25,009 bases of DNA from Desulfobacterales bacterium (GCA_030621655.1 JAUXHH010000003.1:1-25009), one strand, 5' to 3'; counted from the first letter of the stretch, positions 1-7,402 are shown. Notes: generated from the sequence alone by a model not told the origin. Numbers and translations are program-made.

Positions 1-543
1 GTAGAGGATGTTTTCTCAATTTCCGGTCGCGGTACAGTAGCGACAGGTCGTGTAGAGCGAGGCATAATCAAGGTAGGCGAGGAAGTAGAGATTGTCGGCA
101 TCAAGGATACCGAGAAGACCACGGTAACCGGTGTTGAGATGTTCCGTAAGCTTTTGGACCAGGGTCAGGCAGGAGACAACATTGGCGCGCTTCTTCGCGG
201 TGTCAAGCGTGAGGATATTGAGCGCGGCCAGGTATTGGCAGCACCCGGTTCTATCACCCCGCATACGAAGTTCAAGGCCGAGGGTTATATTTTAACAAAA
301 GAGGAAGGTGGTCGTCATACGCCGTTCTTCAATGGTTATCGTCCTCAGTTTTACTTCCGTACAACAGACGTGACCGGAATCGTAACACTGCCCGAGGGTG
401 TAGAGATGGTGATGCCCGGGGACAATATATCGTTTGAAGGCACGCTGATCACCCCGATCGCCATGGAAAAAGAGCTTCGTTTTGCAATTCGTGAAGGCGG
501 CCGTACGGTTGGTGCAGGTGTTATCAGCGAAATTATCGAATAG
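1..543 (+). CDS. tuf: Elongation factor Tu, C-terminal part (5' truncated)
   Basis: This is the last 180 residues of EF-Tu, the GTPase that brings aminoacyl-tRNA to the ribosomal A site. The frame is open from base 1 to TAG at 541-543. It begins in domain 2 (VEDVFSISGRG, close to E. coli residue ~215) and runs through domain 3. Family motifs visible are GVEMFRKLL, GGRHTPFF, RPQFYFR, VMPGDN and the ending FAIREGGRTVGAG. The G domain lies upstream of the window. One small difference is GTVATG where most EF-Tu have GTVVTG. rpsJ follows after 14 bases, so the str and S10 clusters are probably co-transcribed. The identity is certain; only the 5' end is missing. Confidence 0.98.
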   Translation, partial: VEDVFSISGRGTVATGRVERGIIKVGEEVEIVGIKDTEKTTVTGVEMFRKLLDQGQAGDNIGALLRGVKREDIERGQVLAAPGSITPHTKFKAEGYILTKEEGGRHTPFFNGYRPQFYFRTTDVTGIVTLPEGVEMVMPGDNISFEGTLITPIAMEKELRFAIREGGRTVGAGVISEIIE

Positions 544-557
544 GAAAATAAACGATC

Positions 558-872
558 ATGGTTACAACTGATAAAATCCGAATAAAGCTGAAGGGATATG
601 ATCATAAACTGCTGGATCAGTCCACTAAGGAAATCGTAGAGACGGCAAAGCGAACCGGTGCTACCGTAGCGGGTCCGATTCCCATGCCGACGACAATCAA
701 CAAGTTTTGTGTTCTGCGTTCACCGCATGTGGATAAGAAGTCCAGGGAGCAGTTTGAAATGCGGACGCATCGTCGACTGCTTGATATCCTGGAGCCGACC
801 CAGCAGACCATAGACTCCCTGATGAAGTTGGAACTATCGGCCGGTGTCGATGTAGAGATCAAACTTCCATAA
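558..872 (+). CDS. rpsJ: 30S ribosomal protein S10
   Basis: S10 (104 aa) is a 30S head protein that also acts with NusB in transcription antitermination. Characteristic segments are IRIKLKGYDHKLLDQST, GPIPMPTTINKFCVLRSPHVDKKSR (split by the usual loop) and FEMRTHRRLLDI. The length is normal for the family. The ATG at 558 is 14 nt after the tuf stop. The best Shine-Dalgarno-like string, AGGA, overlaps that stop and is rather far upstream, so translational coupling to tuf is plausible. It is the first gene of the S10 block. The usual long L4-responsive leader in front of rpsJ is absent, because only 14 nt separate it from tuf. Confidence 0.97.
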   Translation: MVTTDKIRIKLKGYDHKLLDQSTKEIVETAKRTGATVAGPIPMPTTINKFCVLRSPHVDKKSREQFEMRTHRRLLDILEPTQQTIDSLMKLELSAGVDVEIKLP

Positions 873-960
873 TTTTGGGAGTGATTTCCGGGACTTGAGG
901 TGATTAGAGCCAAGCCCGGTTGTTAAGCAGTTAAATTTAATGAAGTGAGTGTACAGAACA

Positions 961-1590
961 ATGCCGAATACAATGGGATTGCTTGGTAAAAAAATTGGAA
1001 TGACCAGAATCTACTCTGAGCAGGGGCAGGCTATACCTGTGACAGTTATAGAGGCAGGTCCATGCGTGGTTCTTCAGAAAAAAACCGAGGCCAAGGAAGG
1101 CTATAATGCTATCCAGGTAGGTTTTGGATCCAAGAAGGAATCACGAATAAATAAGCCGGAGGCGGGGCATTGCAAAGTTGCTGCCAAGAGTGGATTTTAT
1201 CATATTAGGGAGTTCAGGGTCACGGAGACTGAAGCGTATGAACTTGGCCAGGAAATTCAGCTTGCCGAGATCGTCAAAATTGGAGACGAAGTCCATATCA
1301 GTGGCAAGAGTAAGGGCCGTGGATTCCAGGGTGTCATCAAAAGGTACGGTTTTAAGGGCGGCAGGAAGACCCATGGCTCGAATTTTCACAGGCGTCCGGG
1401 GTCGATCGGCTGTTCCGCCACGCCCAGTCGTGTGGTTAAAGGCAAGAAGATGCCCGGTCGTATGGGTGGTGAACTGATAACTAAAAAGAACCTGACCGTA
1501 GTAGATGTTCGTGCTGATGAGAACATCATGCTGGTTAAAGGATCTGTGCCGGGTGCCAAACAGGGACTTCTGCAGATCTATATTAAATAA
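961..1590 (+). CDS. rplC: 50S ribosomal protein L3
   Basis: L3 (209 aa, equal to E. coli) is an early-assembly 50S protein whose long extension reaches the peptidyl-transferase centre. Motifs: MGLLGKKIGMTRIY near the N-terminus, SKGRGFQGVIKRYGFKGG, and SNFHRRPGSIG followed by RVVKGKKMPGRMGG. I prefer ATG 961; GTG 949 is in frame but would add four atypical residues, and ATG 973 would be slightly short. The upstream SD is weak (GAAGTGAG). In E. coli the segment after GSIG carries a Gln methylated by PrmB; here it reads CSATPS with no Gln, so that modification site is missing. The gene follows rpsJ after an 88-nt spacer containing a hairpin. Confidence 0.96.
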   Translation: MPNTMGLLGKKIGMTRIYSEQGQAIPVTVIEAGPCVVLQKKTEAKEGYNAIQVGFGSKKESRINKPEAGHCKVAAKSGFYHIREFRVTETEAYELGQEIQLAEIVKIGDEVHISGKSKGRGFQGVIKRYGFKGGRKTHGSNFHRRPGSIGCSATPSRVVKGKKMPGRMGGELITKKNLTVVDVRADENIMLVKGSVPGAKQGLLQIYIK

Positions 1591-1633
1591 TAAGGGTTAG
1601 TCGCTAAAAGCGGCTGTTTGAGGAGAACTCAAA

Positions 1634-2257
1634 ATGGCAGTAACAGAGGTATACAATACCGATAATAAAAAAGTTGGAGAGGTCGAATTGAATGATGCCC
1701 TCTTTGGACTTGAGGTCAAAAAGCACATTCTGCATGATGTTGTAAAGATGCAGTTGGCCAACCGACGGGCTGGCACTGCTAGTACAAAGACCAGAACCGA
1801 AGTGCGCGGCGGTGGTGCAAAGCCCTATCGTCAGAAAGGGACAGGCCGGGCTCGCGCCGGTACAAACAACTCTCCGTTATGGCGAGGCGGCGGCGTGACT
1901 TTTGGACCAAAACCGAGGGATTACAGCTACAAGCTGCCCAAGAAGGTTCGCAGGCTTGGTGTGCGTATGGCGCTCAGCGCCAGATTCTCGGAGGACAATA
2001 TGGTTGTCCTTGATGGTTTTGATCTTGCTGATATAAAGACGAAGCAGTTTGTTGAGATCATGAAGAAGCTTAACATCGAAAACGGGTTGATTGTAATTCC
2101 TGGGAAAAATGAAAACCTGGAAAAATCCTCCCGCAACGTACAAGGTTATAAAGTGATTCAGGCTGACGGTCTTAATGTCTATGATATACTGCTGCATCGC
2201 CGGCTTGTTTTGCTGCAGCCATGCCTGGGTCAGCTGGAAGAGAGGTTGTTGTCATGA
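1634..2257 (+). CDS. rplD: 50S ribosomal protein L4
   Basis: L4 (207 aa) binds 23S rRNA domain I and lines the exit tunnel with its extended loop. In E. coli it also represses its own S10 operon. The tunnel-loop signature KPYRQKGTGRARAGTNNSP is present at about residues 62-80, followed by WRGGGVTFGPKPRDY. The C-terminus has the family's NVYDILLH segment. ATG 1634 is preceded by AGGAGA (1621-1626), which lies in the loop and one arm of a small perfect hairpin. The TGA stop overlaps the rplW ATG in an ATGA arrangement (2254-2257), so L4 and L23 are translationally coupled. Confidence 0.97.
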   Translation: MAVTEVYNTDNKKVGEVELNDALFGLEVKKHILHDVVKMQLANRRAGTASTKTRTEVRGGGAKPYRQKGTGRARAGTNNSPLWRGGGVTFGPKPRDYSYKLPKKVRRLGVRMALSARFSEDNMVVLDGFDLADIKTKQFVEIMKKLNIENGLIVIPGKNENLEKSSRNVQGYKVIQADGLNVYDILLHRRLVLLQPCLGQLEERLLS

Positions 2258-2538
2258 ATAAATACAGTGTAATCAAGGGCCCCTGCCTTACTGAAAAGGG
2301 AGATCAACTGCAGGAGAATTACGGCAAGGCAGTGATCAAGGTGGACATGAAAGCCAACAAGGTTGAGATCAAGGAAGCGGTTGAACAGGTCTTCAATGTC
2401 AAGGTTGCCAATGTCAGGACCGTAAAAGTCAGGGGCAAACAGAAAAGAGTTGGAAAGTACATGGGCCGCACTCCTGATTGGAAAAAGGCTTATATAACTC
2501 TGAAAGAAGGTAAAATTAACTTTCTGGAAGATTTATAG
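2254..2538 (+). CDS. rplW: 50S ribosomal protein L23
   Basis: L23 (94 aa) sits at the tunnel exit and docks trigger factor and SRP. Family features: NKYSVIKGPCLTEK at the start, VEIKEAVEQVFNVKVANVRT in the middle, and a basic loop KVRGKQKRVGKYMGRTPDWKKAY. A longer in-frame ORF opens at 2221, but ATG 2254 is chosen. It gives the family's normal N-terminus, overlaps the rplD stop as ATGA, and has an AGAGG-type SD inside the rplD tail (about 2241-2245). A 127-nt spacer follows before rplB, the longest gap in the S10 block. Confidence 0.96.
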   Translation: MNKYSVIKGPCLTEKGDQLQENYGKAVIKVDMKANKVEIKEAVEQVFNVKVANVRTVKVRGKQKRVGKYMGRTPDWKKAYITLKEGKINFLEDL

Positions 2539-2553
2539 AGGATTCTGGGTTAA

Positions 2554-2664
2554 GTGAGACATCGAACCGGGTTGGTAACGGTAAGAATGCTTCCGGAGCC
2601 AACTTGGCAAACAGCCCCAGCCATGGGGTGGGAATTACAGCAGTTGAAAATTATCGGGGTTTGA
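2554..2664 (+). other. rplW-rplB spacer: two hairpins and an open 36-codon frame
   Basis: This 127-nt spacer carries two potential hairpins. The first pairs GTTGG (2571-2575) with CCAAC (2599-2603) and has an inner CGG/CCG pair. The second is CCCCA-GCCA-TGGGG (2615-2628). One frame stays open from GTG 2554 to TGA 2662-2664, one base before the rplB ATG, and would encode 36 residues beginning MRHRTGLV. An AGAGGA lies 11 nt before the GTG. About one in six random frames of this length would be open, so coding is unproven. It could be a coupling micro-ORF, a regulatory RNA, or nothing. Confidence 0.2.
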
Positions 2665-2665
2665 A

Positions 2666-3487
2666 ATGGCTATTAAAACATATAAACCAACATCACCAGG
2701 GAAACGGAACCACGTTTCCATTATCAATCCTGAGCTTTCCAAGGGGAGACCTGAGAAAAGTCTGGTTAGGAAATTAAATAATTCAGGTGGCAGAAACAAT
2801 AATGGCCGCATAACCTCCCGTCATATTGGGGGGGGACACAAAAGAAAGTACAGGGTCATTGACTTTAAGAGGAACAAGGTTGATGTTCCGGCCAAGGTTG
2901 CTGCCATTGAATATGATCCAAACCGTTCTGCCAATATTGCTCTGCTTTTTTACTCTGACGGTGAAAAAAGGTATATCCTGTCACCGGCTGGCATAAAAGT
3001 TGGTGATACGATTGAGGCAGGGGATAATGTGGATATCAAAGCCGGCAATTGCATGGCCATGGGCGGTATCCCACTGGGTACAATTATCCATAATGTTGAA
3101 ATGAAAATAGGCAAGGGTGCACAGATGGTGAGAAGTGCCGGTGCATCAGCTCAGTTGATGGCAAAAGAGGGCGACTATGTTCTGGTAAAATTGCCATCCG
3201 GCGAGGTTCGCCGTTTTCATAAAAAATGCCGGGCGTGTATTGGACAGATCGGCAATGCTGAGCATGAAAGTCAGAAGTTGGGGAAAGCAGGTCGTACCCG
3301 TTGGATGGGTAGACGCCCGCATGTGCGTGGTGTGGCCATGAATCCGGTTGATCATCCAATGGGCGGCGGTGAAGGCAAGAGTTCCGGTGGGCGGCATCCA
3401 TGTACACCATGGGGTATGCCAACCAAGGGTTATAAGACAAGAGGGCGGAAACCCTCTGATAGGGATATTGTTAAAAAGAGGTCATAA
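2666..3487 (+). CDS. rplB: 50S ribosomal protein L2
   Basis: L2 (273 aa) is a primary 23S rRNA-binding protein needed for subunit association and peptidyl-transferase activity. Regions in order: N-terminal RITSRHIGGGHKRKYR (~48-63), OB- and SH3-like core with AAIEYDPNRSANIAL (~79-93), and the C-terminal signature MNPVDHPMGGGEGKSSGG. The conserved active-centre His is residue 230. The length matches the family. ATG 2666 follows a GGGG run rather than a classic SD. It ends 23 nt before rpsS. Nothing is anomalous apart from the unusually long upstream spacer. Confidence 0.98.
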   Translation: MAIKTYKPTSPGKRNHVSIINPELSKGRPEKSLVRKLNNSGGRNNNGRITSRHIGGGHKRKYRVIDFKRNKVDVPAKVAAIEYDPNRSANIALLFYSDGEKRYILSPAGIKVGDTIEAGDNVDIKAGNCMAMGGIPLGTIIHNVEMKIGKGAQMVRSAGASAQLMAKEGDYVLVKLPSGEVRRFHKKCRACIGQIGNAEHESQKLGKAGRTRWMGRRPHVRGVAMNPVDHPMGGGEGKSSGGRHPCTPWGMPTKGYKTRGRKPSDRDIVKKRS

Positions 3488-3510
3488 GACTGTTTTAGGG
3501 GGTAGAAAAA

Positions 3511-3786
3511 GTGGCTCGTTCTGTGAAAAAAGGTCCATTTATTGATGACCATCTCATGAGAAAAGTACTGCAGGCCAGGGAGACCCAATCAAGGAAGGTC
3601 ATTAAGACCTGGTCAAGACGGTCTGACATCATTCCTGACATGGTGGGATTGACCTTTGCAGTGCATAATGGCAGGAAGTTTATTCCGGTGTTTGTTACCG
3701 AAAATATGGTTGGCCATAAATTGGGTGAATTTTCTCCGACCAGGACTTTTTATAGTCATGCCGGTGACAGGAAAATGAAGAAATAA
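3511..3786 (+). CDS. rpsS: 30S ribosomal protein S19 (GTG start)
   Basis: S19 (91 aa) is a 30S head protein next to S13 that contacts the A-site region and the intersubunit bridge. The whole family pattern is visible: ARSVKKGPFIDDHL, KTWSRRSDIIPDMVGLTFAVHNGRK in the middle (positions ~31-55), then ENMVGHKLGEFSPTRTF. The start codon is GTG at 3511, fixed by the canonical MARS N-terminus and by AGGGGG at 3497-3502. It is one of six 30S genes here that use a non-ATG start. An 89-nt spacer follows before rplV. Confidence 0.97.
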   Translation: MARSVKKGPFIDDHLMRKVLQARETQSRKVIKTWSRRSDIIPDMVGLTFAVHNGRKFIPVFVTENMVGHKLGEFSPTRTFYSHAGDRKMKK

Positions 3787-3875
3787 AGTCAAAGCTGACC
3801 AGGGATTAGGACCGTTATAACTGGTTAAGTTTAGGAAGTTAAAAAGTTTAGCAAGAGACAAAAGGAGTTTACGCC

Positions 3876-4208
3876 ATGGAAGCAAAGGCGGTTGCTCGGT
3901 TTATTCGGATATCACCACAGAAAGCCCGTTTAGTTGCTGACGTTGTCAGAGGGCTTGAGGCAGACAAGGCAATAACCACATTGCGTTTTATGCCCAAGAA
4001 AGGTGCGAAGCTTATCCGGAAAATTATTGAGTCGGCGGTGGCAAATGCAAGTCAGAGCCAGGAAATTGATGTCGATACCTTGTATGTCAAAAAGATTTAT
4101 ATTGATGGCGGGCCAACTCTGAAAAGAATCAGGCCTCGTGCCATGGGGCGTGCAAACAGGATATTGAAAAGGACAAGCCATATTACGGTTGTTTTGGATG
4201 AGCAGTAA
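3876..4208 (+). CDS. rplV: 50S ribosomal protein L22
   Basis: L22 (110 aa) sends a beta-hairpin into the peptide exit tunnel, a known site of macrolide resistance and nascent-chain stalling. Seen here: VARFIRISPQKARLVADVVRG near the N-terminus (about 6-26), the SAVANASQ helix, and the hairpin tip region GGPTLKRIRPRAMGRANRI (about 78-96). It ends with SHITVVL, as expected. ATG 3876 has AAGGAG at a normal distance. The length is standard. It lies between rpsS and rpsC as in most S10 operons. Confidence 0.97.
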   Translation: MEAKAVARFIRISPQKARLVADVVRGLEADKAITTLRFMPKKGAKLIRKIIESAVANASQSQEIDVDTLYVKKIYIDGGPTLKRIRPRAMGRANRILKRTSHITVVLDEQ

Positions 4209-4272
4209 TCGGTACGCGCTGTTTCATGCAGGCATGGTTATTAAATAACGATAGAGTAAATGGAGGAAGATT

Positions 4273-4914
4273 TTGGGTCAAAAAGTTAATCCTATTGGTT
4301 TGCGGCTCAACATTACAAGGAGCTGGGAGTCTATCTGGTATGCTGACAAAGAATACGCCAAGTATCTTTTGGAAGACCAGGCAATAAAGAAATATCTGAA
4401 GAAGAGGCTCTTTCATGCCGGTATTGCGAGAATAAACGTGGAAAGAACCGGTGAGAAATTAAGGGTGAAGCTCCACACCGCAAGGCCTGGAATTATTATC
4501 GGAAAAAAAGGCGTTGAGATTGAGGCCTTGAAGCAGGATCTCGATAAGCTGACCAAGAGGGAATCCGTTATCGACATCCAGGAAGTGAGAAGGCCTGAGG
4601 CGGACGCTCAGCTGGTTGCAGAAAATGTTGCCATGCAGTTGGAACGACGTATAGCTTTCCGTCGTGCCATGAAAAAGGCTGTCAACACTGCTTTACGTTT
4701 TGGTGTCAAGGGTATAAAGATTTCATGTTCCGGTCGTTTGGGCGGCGCTGAGATGGCCAGGAGAGAATGGTACCGTGAAGGAAGGGTGCCGCTGCATACA
4801 CTTCGTGCTGATATTGATTACGGCCTGGCAGAGGCCAAGACTACCTATGGCATAATAGGTGTAAAGGTCTGGATCTTCAAAGGCGAAGTCCTTGATGTAA
4901 TGGAAGAGGAATAA
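4273..4914 (+). CDS. rpsC: 30S ribosomal protein S3 (TTG start)
   Basis: S3 (213 aa) lines the mRNA entry tunnel with S4 and S5 and contributes to the ribosomal helicase. The N-terminus GQKVNPIGLRL is diagnostic. A KH domain follows with its GxxG loop IGKKG at residues 76-80, then the C-terminal domain with SGRLGGAEMARREWYREGRV (~158-177). The start is TTG 4273, because this is the only codon giving the invariant MGQKVNP and it has GGAGG at 4262-4266. The upstream spacer is 64 nt. The C-terminus lacks the long basic tail of some relatives, within normal variation. Confidence 0.97.
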   Translation: MGQKVNPIGLRLNITRSWESIWYADKEYAKYLLEDQAIKKYLKKRLFHAGIARINVERTGEKLRVKLHTARPGIIIGKKGVEIEALKQDLDKLTKRESVIDIQEVRRPEADAQLVAENVAMQLERRIAFRRAMKKAVNTALRFGVKGIKISCSGRLGGAEMARREWYREGRVPLHTLRADIDYGLAEAKTTYGIIGVKVWIFKGEVLDVMEEE

Positions 4915-4974
4915 GAACTCAGACAATGTATTAACCGGCAGGAAATATAACCTGCTGTAAATCGAGGAATATCG

Positions 4975-5391
4975 ATGTTAAGTCCGAAAAAAGTCAAATA
5001 TAGAAAACAAATGAAGGGCAATATGCGCGGCACTGCCTATCGGGGGTCCACCATCAATTTTGGTGAGTATGCCTTGAAAGCTATGGAATGCGGACGCATG
5101 ACTGCCCAGCAGATTGAAGCTGCCCGTATCACCATCAGCAGGACTGTAAAGCGTGGTGGTAAGATGTGGATCAGGGTTTTTCCGGATAAGCCTTTGACCA
5201 AGAAACCGGCTGAAACCAGGATGGGCAAAGGTAAAGGCAGCCCGGAGTCGTGGGTGGCACCCATCAAGCCAGGACGTATCCTCTATGAGTTGACAGGAGT
5301 TGACGAAGAGCTGGCAATCAAGGCACTGAGGTTGGCAGGCAATAAACTGCCTTTTGCCACCAAAGTGATCTCAAGGAGGACAACATTATGA
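4975..5391 (+). CDS. rplP: 50S ribosomal protein L16
   Basis: L16 (138 aa) is essential for 50S assembly and A-site tRNA positioning. Signature regions: MLSPKKVKYRKQMKG at the start, FGEYALKA, then WIRVFPDKPLTKKPAETRMG followed by KGKGSPESWVAPIKPGRI. ATG 4975 has GAGGAA upstream. The stop overlaps the rpmC start as ATGA (5388-5391), and AGGAGG inside the last codons serves rpmC, so L16 and L29 are translationally coupled. A small GCAGG/CCTGC hairpin lies in the 60-nt spacer before the gene. Confidence 0.97.
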   Translation: MLSPKKVKYRKQMKGNMRGTAYRGSTINFGEYALKAMECGRMTAQQIEAARITISRTVKRGGKMWIRVFPDKPLTKKPAETRMGKGKGSPESWVAPIKPGRILYELTGVDEELAIKALRLAGNKLPFATKVISRRTTL

Positions 5392-5591
5392 AAGCAAAGG
5401 AACTTCGCAAAAAGCTAGGCGAAATGAGCGAAGAGGAACTCATGACAAAAGAGAGAGACCTGCGTGAGGATTATTTTAAACTGAAGTTTCAGCACGGGGT
5501 TGGTCAGCTGGAGAATACCGGCAGACTTAATCAGGTGCGTAAGGATATTGCCCGTGTAATGACGGCAAAGAATGTAAAGAAATCGGTGTAG
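5388..5591 (+). CDS. rpmC: 50S ribosomal protein L29
   Basis: L29 (67 aa) is a small helical-hairpin protein at the tunnel exit beside L23. The pattern MKAKELRKKLGEMSEEELMT, then LKFQHGVGQLENTGRLNQVR and KDIARVMT, is typical, with two antiparallel helices and the QLENTGR turn. The start overlaps the rplP stop by four bases and has a perfect AGGAGG within the rplP coding end. rpsQ follows after 45 nt. The identity is secure despite the small size. Confidence 0.96.
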   Translation: MKAKELRKKLGEMSEEELMTKERDLREDYFKLKFQHGVGQLENTGRLNQVRKDIARVMTAKNVKKSV

Positions 5592-5636
5592 TTAGAGGTA
5601 TAAGCCTTCACCATAATAATTTATGGAAAGTGACAG

Positions 5637-5897
5637 ATGAGTGATACAAAAATAGCACGTAAAACGAAAATCGGTTCAGTGATCAGCAATAAAATGGACA
5701 AAAGCGTCGTGGTTCAGGTTGATCGGCGAATTCGTCACAAACTGTATGGCAAGTATATGAGCAGGCGGGTCAAGTATATGGCTGACGACCCCAATAATGT
5801 CTGCAATATAGGCGATGTTGTTTTGATTGAGGAGTGCCGGCCATTAAGCAAAAACAAGAGATGGCGGGTACGTTCTGTTGTGGAGCAGGCCGTCTGA
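5637..5897 (+). CDS. rpsQ: 30S ribosomal protein S17
   Basis: S17 (86 aa) is an OB-fold primary 16S rRNA-binding protein. Visible motifs: RKTKIGSVISNKMDKSVVVQ, then DRRIRHKLYGKYMSRRVKYMADD across positions ~30-52, and VVLIEECRPLSKNKRWRV, which includes the family signature near the C-terminus. ATG 5637 with GGAAAG upstream gives the usual short N-terminus. A 103-nt spacer follows before rplN. It contains a potential SD-TTG micro-ORF and a hairpin. Confidence 0.97.
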   Translation: MSDTKIARKTKIGSVISNKMDKSVVVQVDRRIRHKLYGKYMSRRVKYMADDPNNVCNIGDVVLIEECRPLSKNKRWRVRSVVEQAV

Positions 5898-5924
5898 TTC
5901 ATATAGAAGACGGCAAGGACTGGT

Positions 5925-5996
5925 TTGGCAAAAATTGAGGCTGCAGCAAGGCGGCTGGAAATAAAACAGGTGCACAACCCACTGGTTGTTTGGTGA
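5925..5996 (+). other. rpsQ-rplN spacer: candidate 23-codon micro-ORF and hairpin
   Basis: Within the 103-nt spacer, AAGGA (5915-5919) stands 5 nt before TTG 5925. That codon opens a frame MAKIEAAARR... of 23 residues ending at TGA 5994-5996, four bases before the rplN ATG. The TTG-GCA start resembles that of several ribosomal genes here. The end of the frame holds a perfect 6-bp hairpin, ACAACC-CACT-GGTTGT (5974-5989), directly before the GGTGA that serves rplN. I do not recognise the peptide. It may be a coupling peptide, a decayed sequence or chance. Confidence 0.2.
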
Positions 5997-6000
5997 TACT

Positions 6001-6369
6001 ATGATACAGACAGAAACAGTACTTAATGTGGCTGATAACTCGGGAGCAAAAAAAGTGCTTTGCATCAGGGTGCTCGGCGGGACACGCCGTCGTTATGCAG
6101 GGATCGGCGATATCATCGTGGTTACCGTCAAGGAAGCTATTCCGCATTCCAAAGTGAAAAAGGGAGATGTGATGCGGGCCGTGGTAGTAAGGACTGCCAA
6201 GGAGTTAAAACGCTGGGATGATACCTCCGTTAAATTTGATGAAAACGGTGCAGTGCTGCTCAGCGGTAGTGGTGATCCGATCGGTACCCGTATTTTCGGC
6301 CCTGTTGCAAGAGAACTTCGTGCTCTTGGATTTATGAAGATTATTTCCTTGGCCCCTGAAGTTTTATAA
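6001..6369 (+). CDS. rplN: 50S ribosomal protein L14
   Basis: L14 (122 aa, the usual length) is at the subunit interface (bridge B8) and binds the RsfS silencing factor in bacteria. It begins MIQTETVLNVADNSGAKK, followed by the family's LCIRVLGGTRRRYAGIGD and later SGDPIGTRIFGPVARELR. A TTG at 5986 would extend the frame by five residues, but ATG 6001 is chosen because it gives the invariant MIQ start and has GGTGA upstream. It is the first gene of the spc block. rplX follows closely. Confidence 0.97.
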   Translation: MIQTETVLNVADNSGAKKVLCIRVLGGTRRRYAGIGDIIVVTVKEAIPHSKVKKGDVMRAVVVRTAKELKRWDDTSVKFDENGAVLLSGSGDPIGTRIFGPVARELRALGFMKIISLAPEVL

Positions 6370-6419
6370 TTGAGAGAATAATAATGAGCCGGCCGGAATT
6401 AAGGCGGGAGGCGGATATT

Positions 6420-6761
6420 ATGCAGCATGGAAAGAATTTTTTGAAAGTAAATGATCAGGTTGAGGTTATTACAGGCAAGGATAAAGGCCGTGTCGGTAAA
6501 ATTCTCAAGATTGACAAGAAAAGCGACAGGGCATTGGTGGAACGTATCAATATGATCAAGCGTCATACCAAAGCTAGAGCTGCTGGCCAGGAAGGTCAAA
6601 TTATTGAAAAGGAAGCGCCAATTCATGTTTCGAATTTGATGCTGGTATGTCCGAAGTGCACAAATACAGCTCGCGTAGCCAATAAAACTCTTGATGATGG
6701 CTCAAAGGTGCGGATTTGTAAAAAGTGTTCTGAGAGCGTTGAGCCCAGTAAGAAGAAGTAA
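6420..6761 (+). CDS. rplX: 50S ribosomal protein L24, zinc-ribbon form
   Basis: L24 (113 aa) initiates 50S assembly and carries an N-terminal KOW motif, here VNDQVEVITGKDKGRVGKIL (~10-29). The C-terminal half has two Cys pairs, CPKC (77-80) and CKKC (100-103), a plausible zinc ribbon as in many non-enteric L24 proteins. An in-frame ATG at 6384 would add 12 residues (MSRPELRREADI). I choose ATG 6420 because GGGAGG at 6406-6411 lies at ideal spacing and the family starts near there. The alternative start cannot be excluded. Confidence 0.9.
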   Translation: MQHGKNFLKVNDQVEVITGKDKGRVGKILKIDKKSDRALVERINMIKRHTKARAAGQEGQIIEKEAPIHVSNLMLVCPKCTNTARVANKTLDDGSKVRICKKCSESVEPSKKK

Positions 6762-6793
6762 GAAAGAGAGCGCGGTAACCGGAGGCGATTTTA

Positions 6794-7333
6794 ATGTCTA
6801 CAATAGATGAATATTATCAGAAAGAATGTGTTCCTCAGCTTATGAAGGAATTTGGCTACAAGAACATCATGGAAGTGCCTAAACTGGGCAAGATTGTTCT
6901 GAACATGGGTTTGGGTGAGGGAGTGCAGAATCCTAAATCTGTTGATCTGGCAGCTCAGGAATTAACTCTCATTGCCGGCCAGAAGGCAGTTATCACCAAG
7001 GCAAAGAAATCCATTGCGACCTTTAAGCTGCGCCAGGGAATGCCAATTGGCTGCCGGGTCACGCTGCGCAAGGAACGTATGTGGGATTTCTTCAGCAAAC
7101 TGGTGCATATTGCCATACCCCGAGTGAGAGATTTCCGTGGTCTGTCGCCGAAGATGTTTGATGGCCGTGGAAATTTTGCCATGGGCATTAAGGAACAGAT
7201 CATTTTCCCTGAGATCGATTATGACAAGATTGAAAAAATCAGGGGTTTGAATGTGGTGATTACAACAACTGCCAAAACAGATGAGGAAGGTAGACATTTG
7301 TTGCGGCTTTTAGGGATGCCGTTCAAGAAATAA
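6794..7333 (+). CDS. rplE: 50S ribosomal protein L5
   Basis: L5 (179 aa, same as E. coli) binds 5S rRNA and forms bridge B1b to S13. Family segments: IMEVPKLGKIVLNMGLGEGV, then ITKAKKSIATFKLRQGMPIG, VTLRKERMWDFFSKL, and RDFRGLSPKMFDGRGNFAMG. The ending VITTTAKTDEEGRHLLRLLG is diagnostic. ATG 6794 has GGAGG upstream. In E. coli the S8 repressor binds the spc mRNA near the L5 start. I see no obvious equivalent there, but a structured element lies downstream between rpsN and rpsH. Confidence 0.97.
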   Translation: MSTIDEYYQKECVPQLMKEFGYKNIMEVPKLGKIVLNMGLGEGVQNPKSVDLAAQELTLIAGQKAVITKAKKSIATFKLRQGMPIGCRVTLRKERMWDFFSKLVHIAIPRVRDFRGLSPKMFDGRGNFAMGIKEQIIFPEIDYDKIEKIRGLNVVITTTAKTDEEGRHLLRLLGMPFKK

Positions 7334-7402
7334 TTTGAAAACGGATATTGAGATAAAGTTTCCCGATTATCTTATTAAAAATTACAGCCAAGGGAGGACG
7401 GT

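Noticed and set aside
4938..4955. GCAGG/CCTGC hairpin before rplP
   Set aside because: Five base pairs with an eight-base AT loop; too weak to claim as an element.
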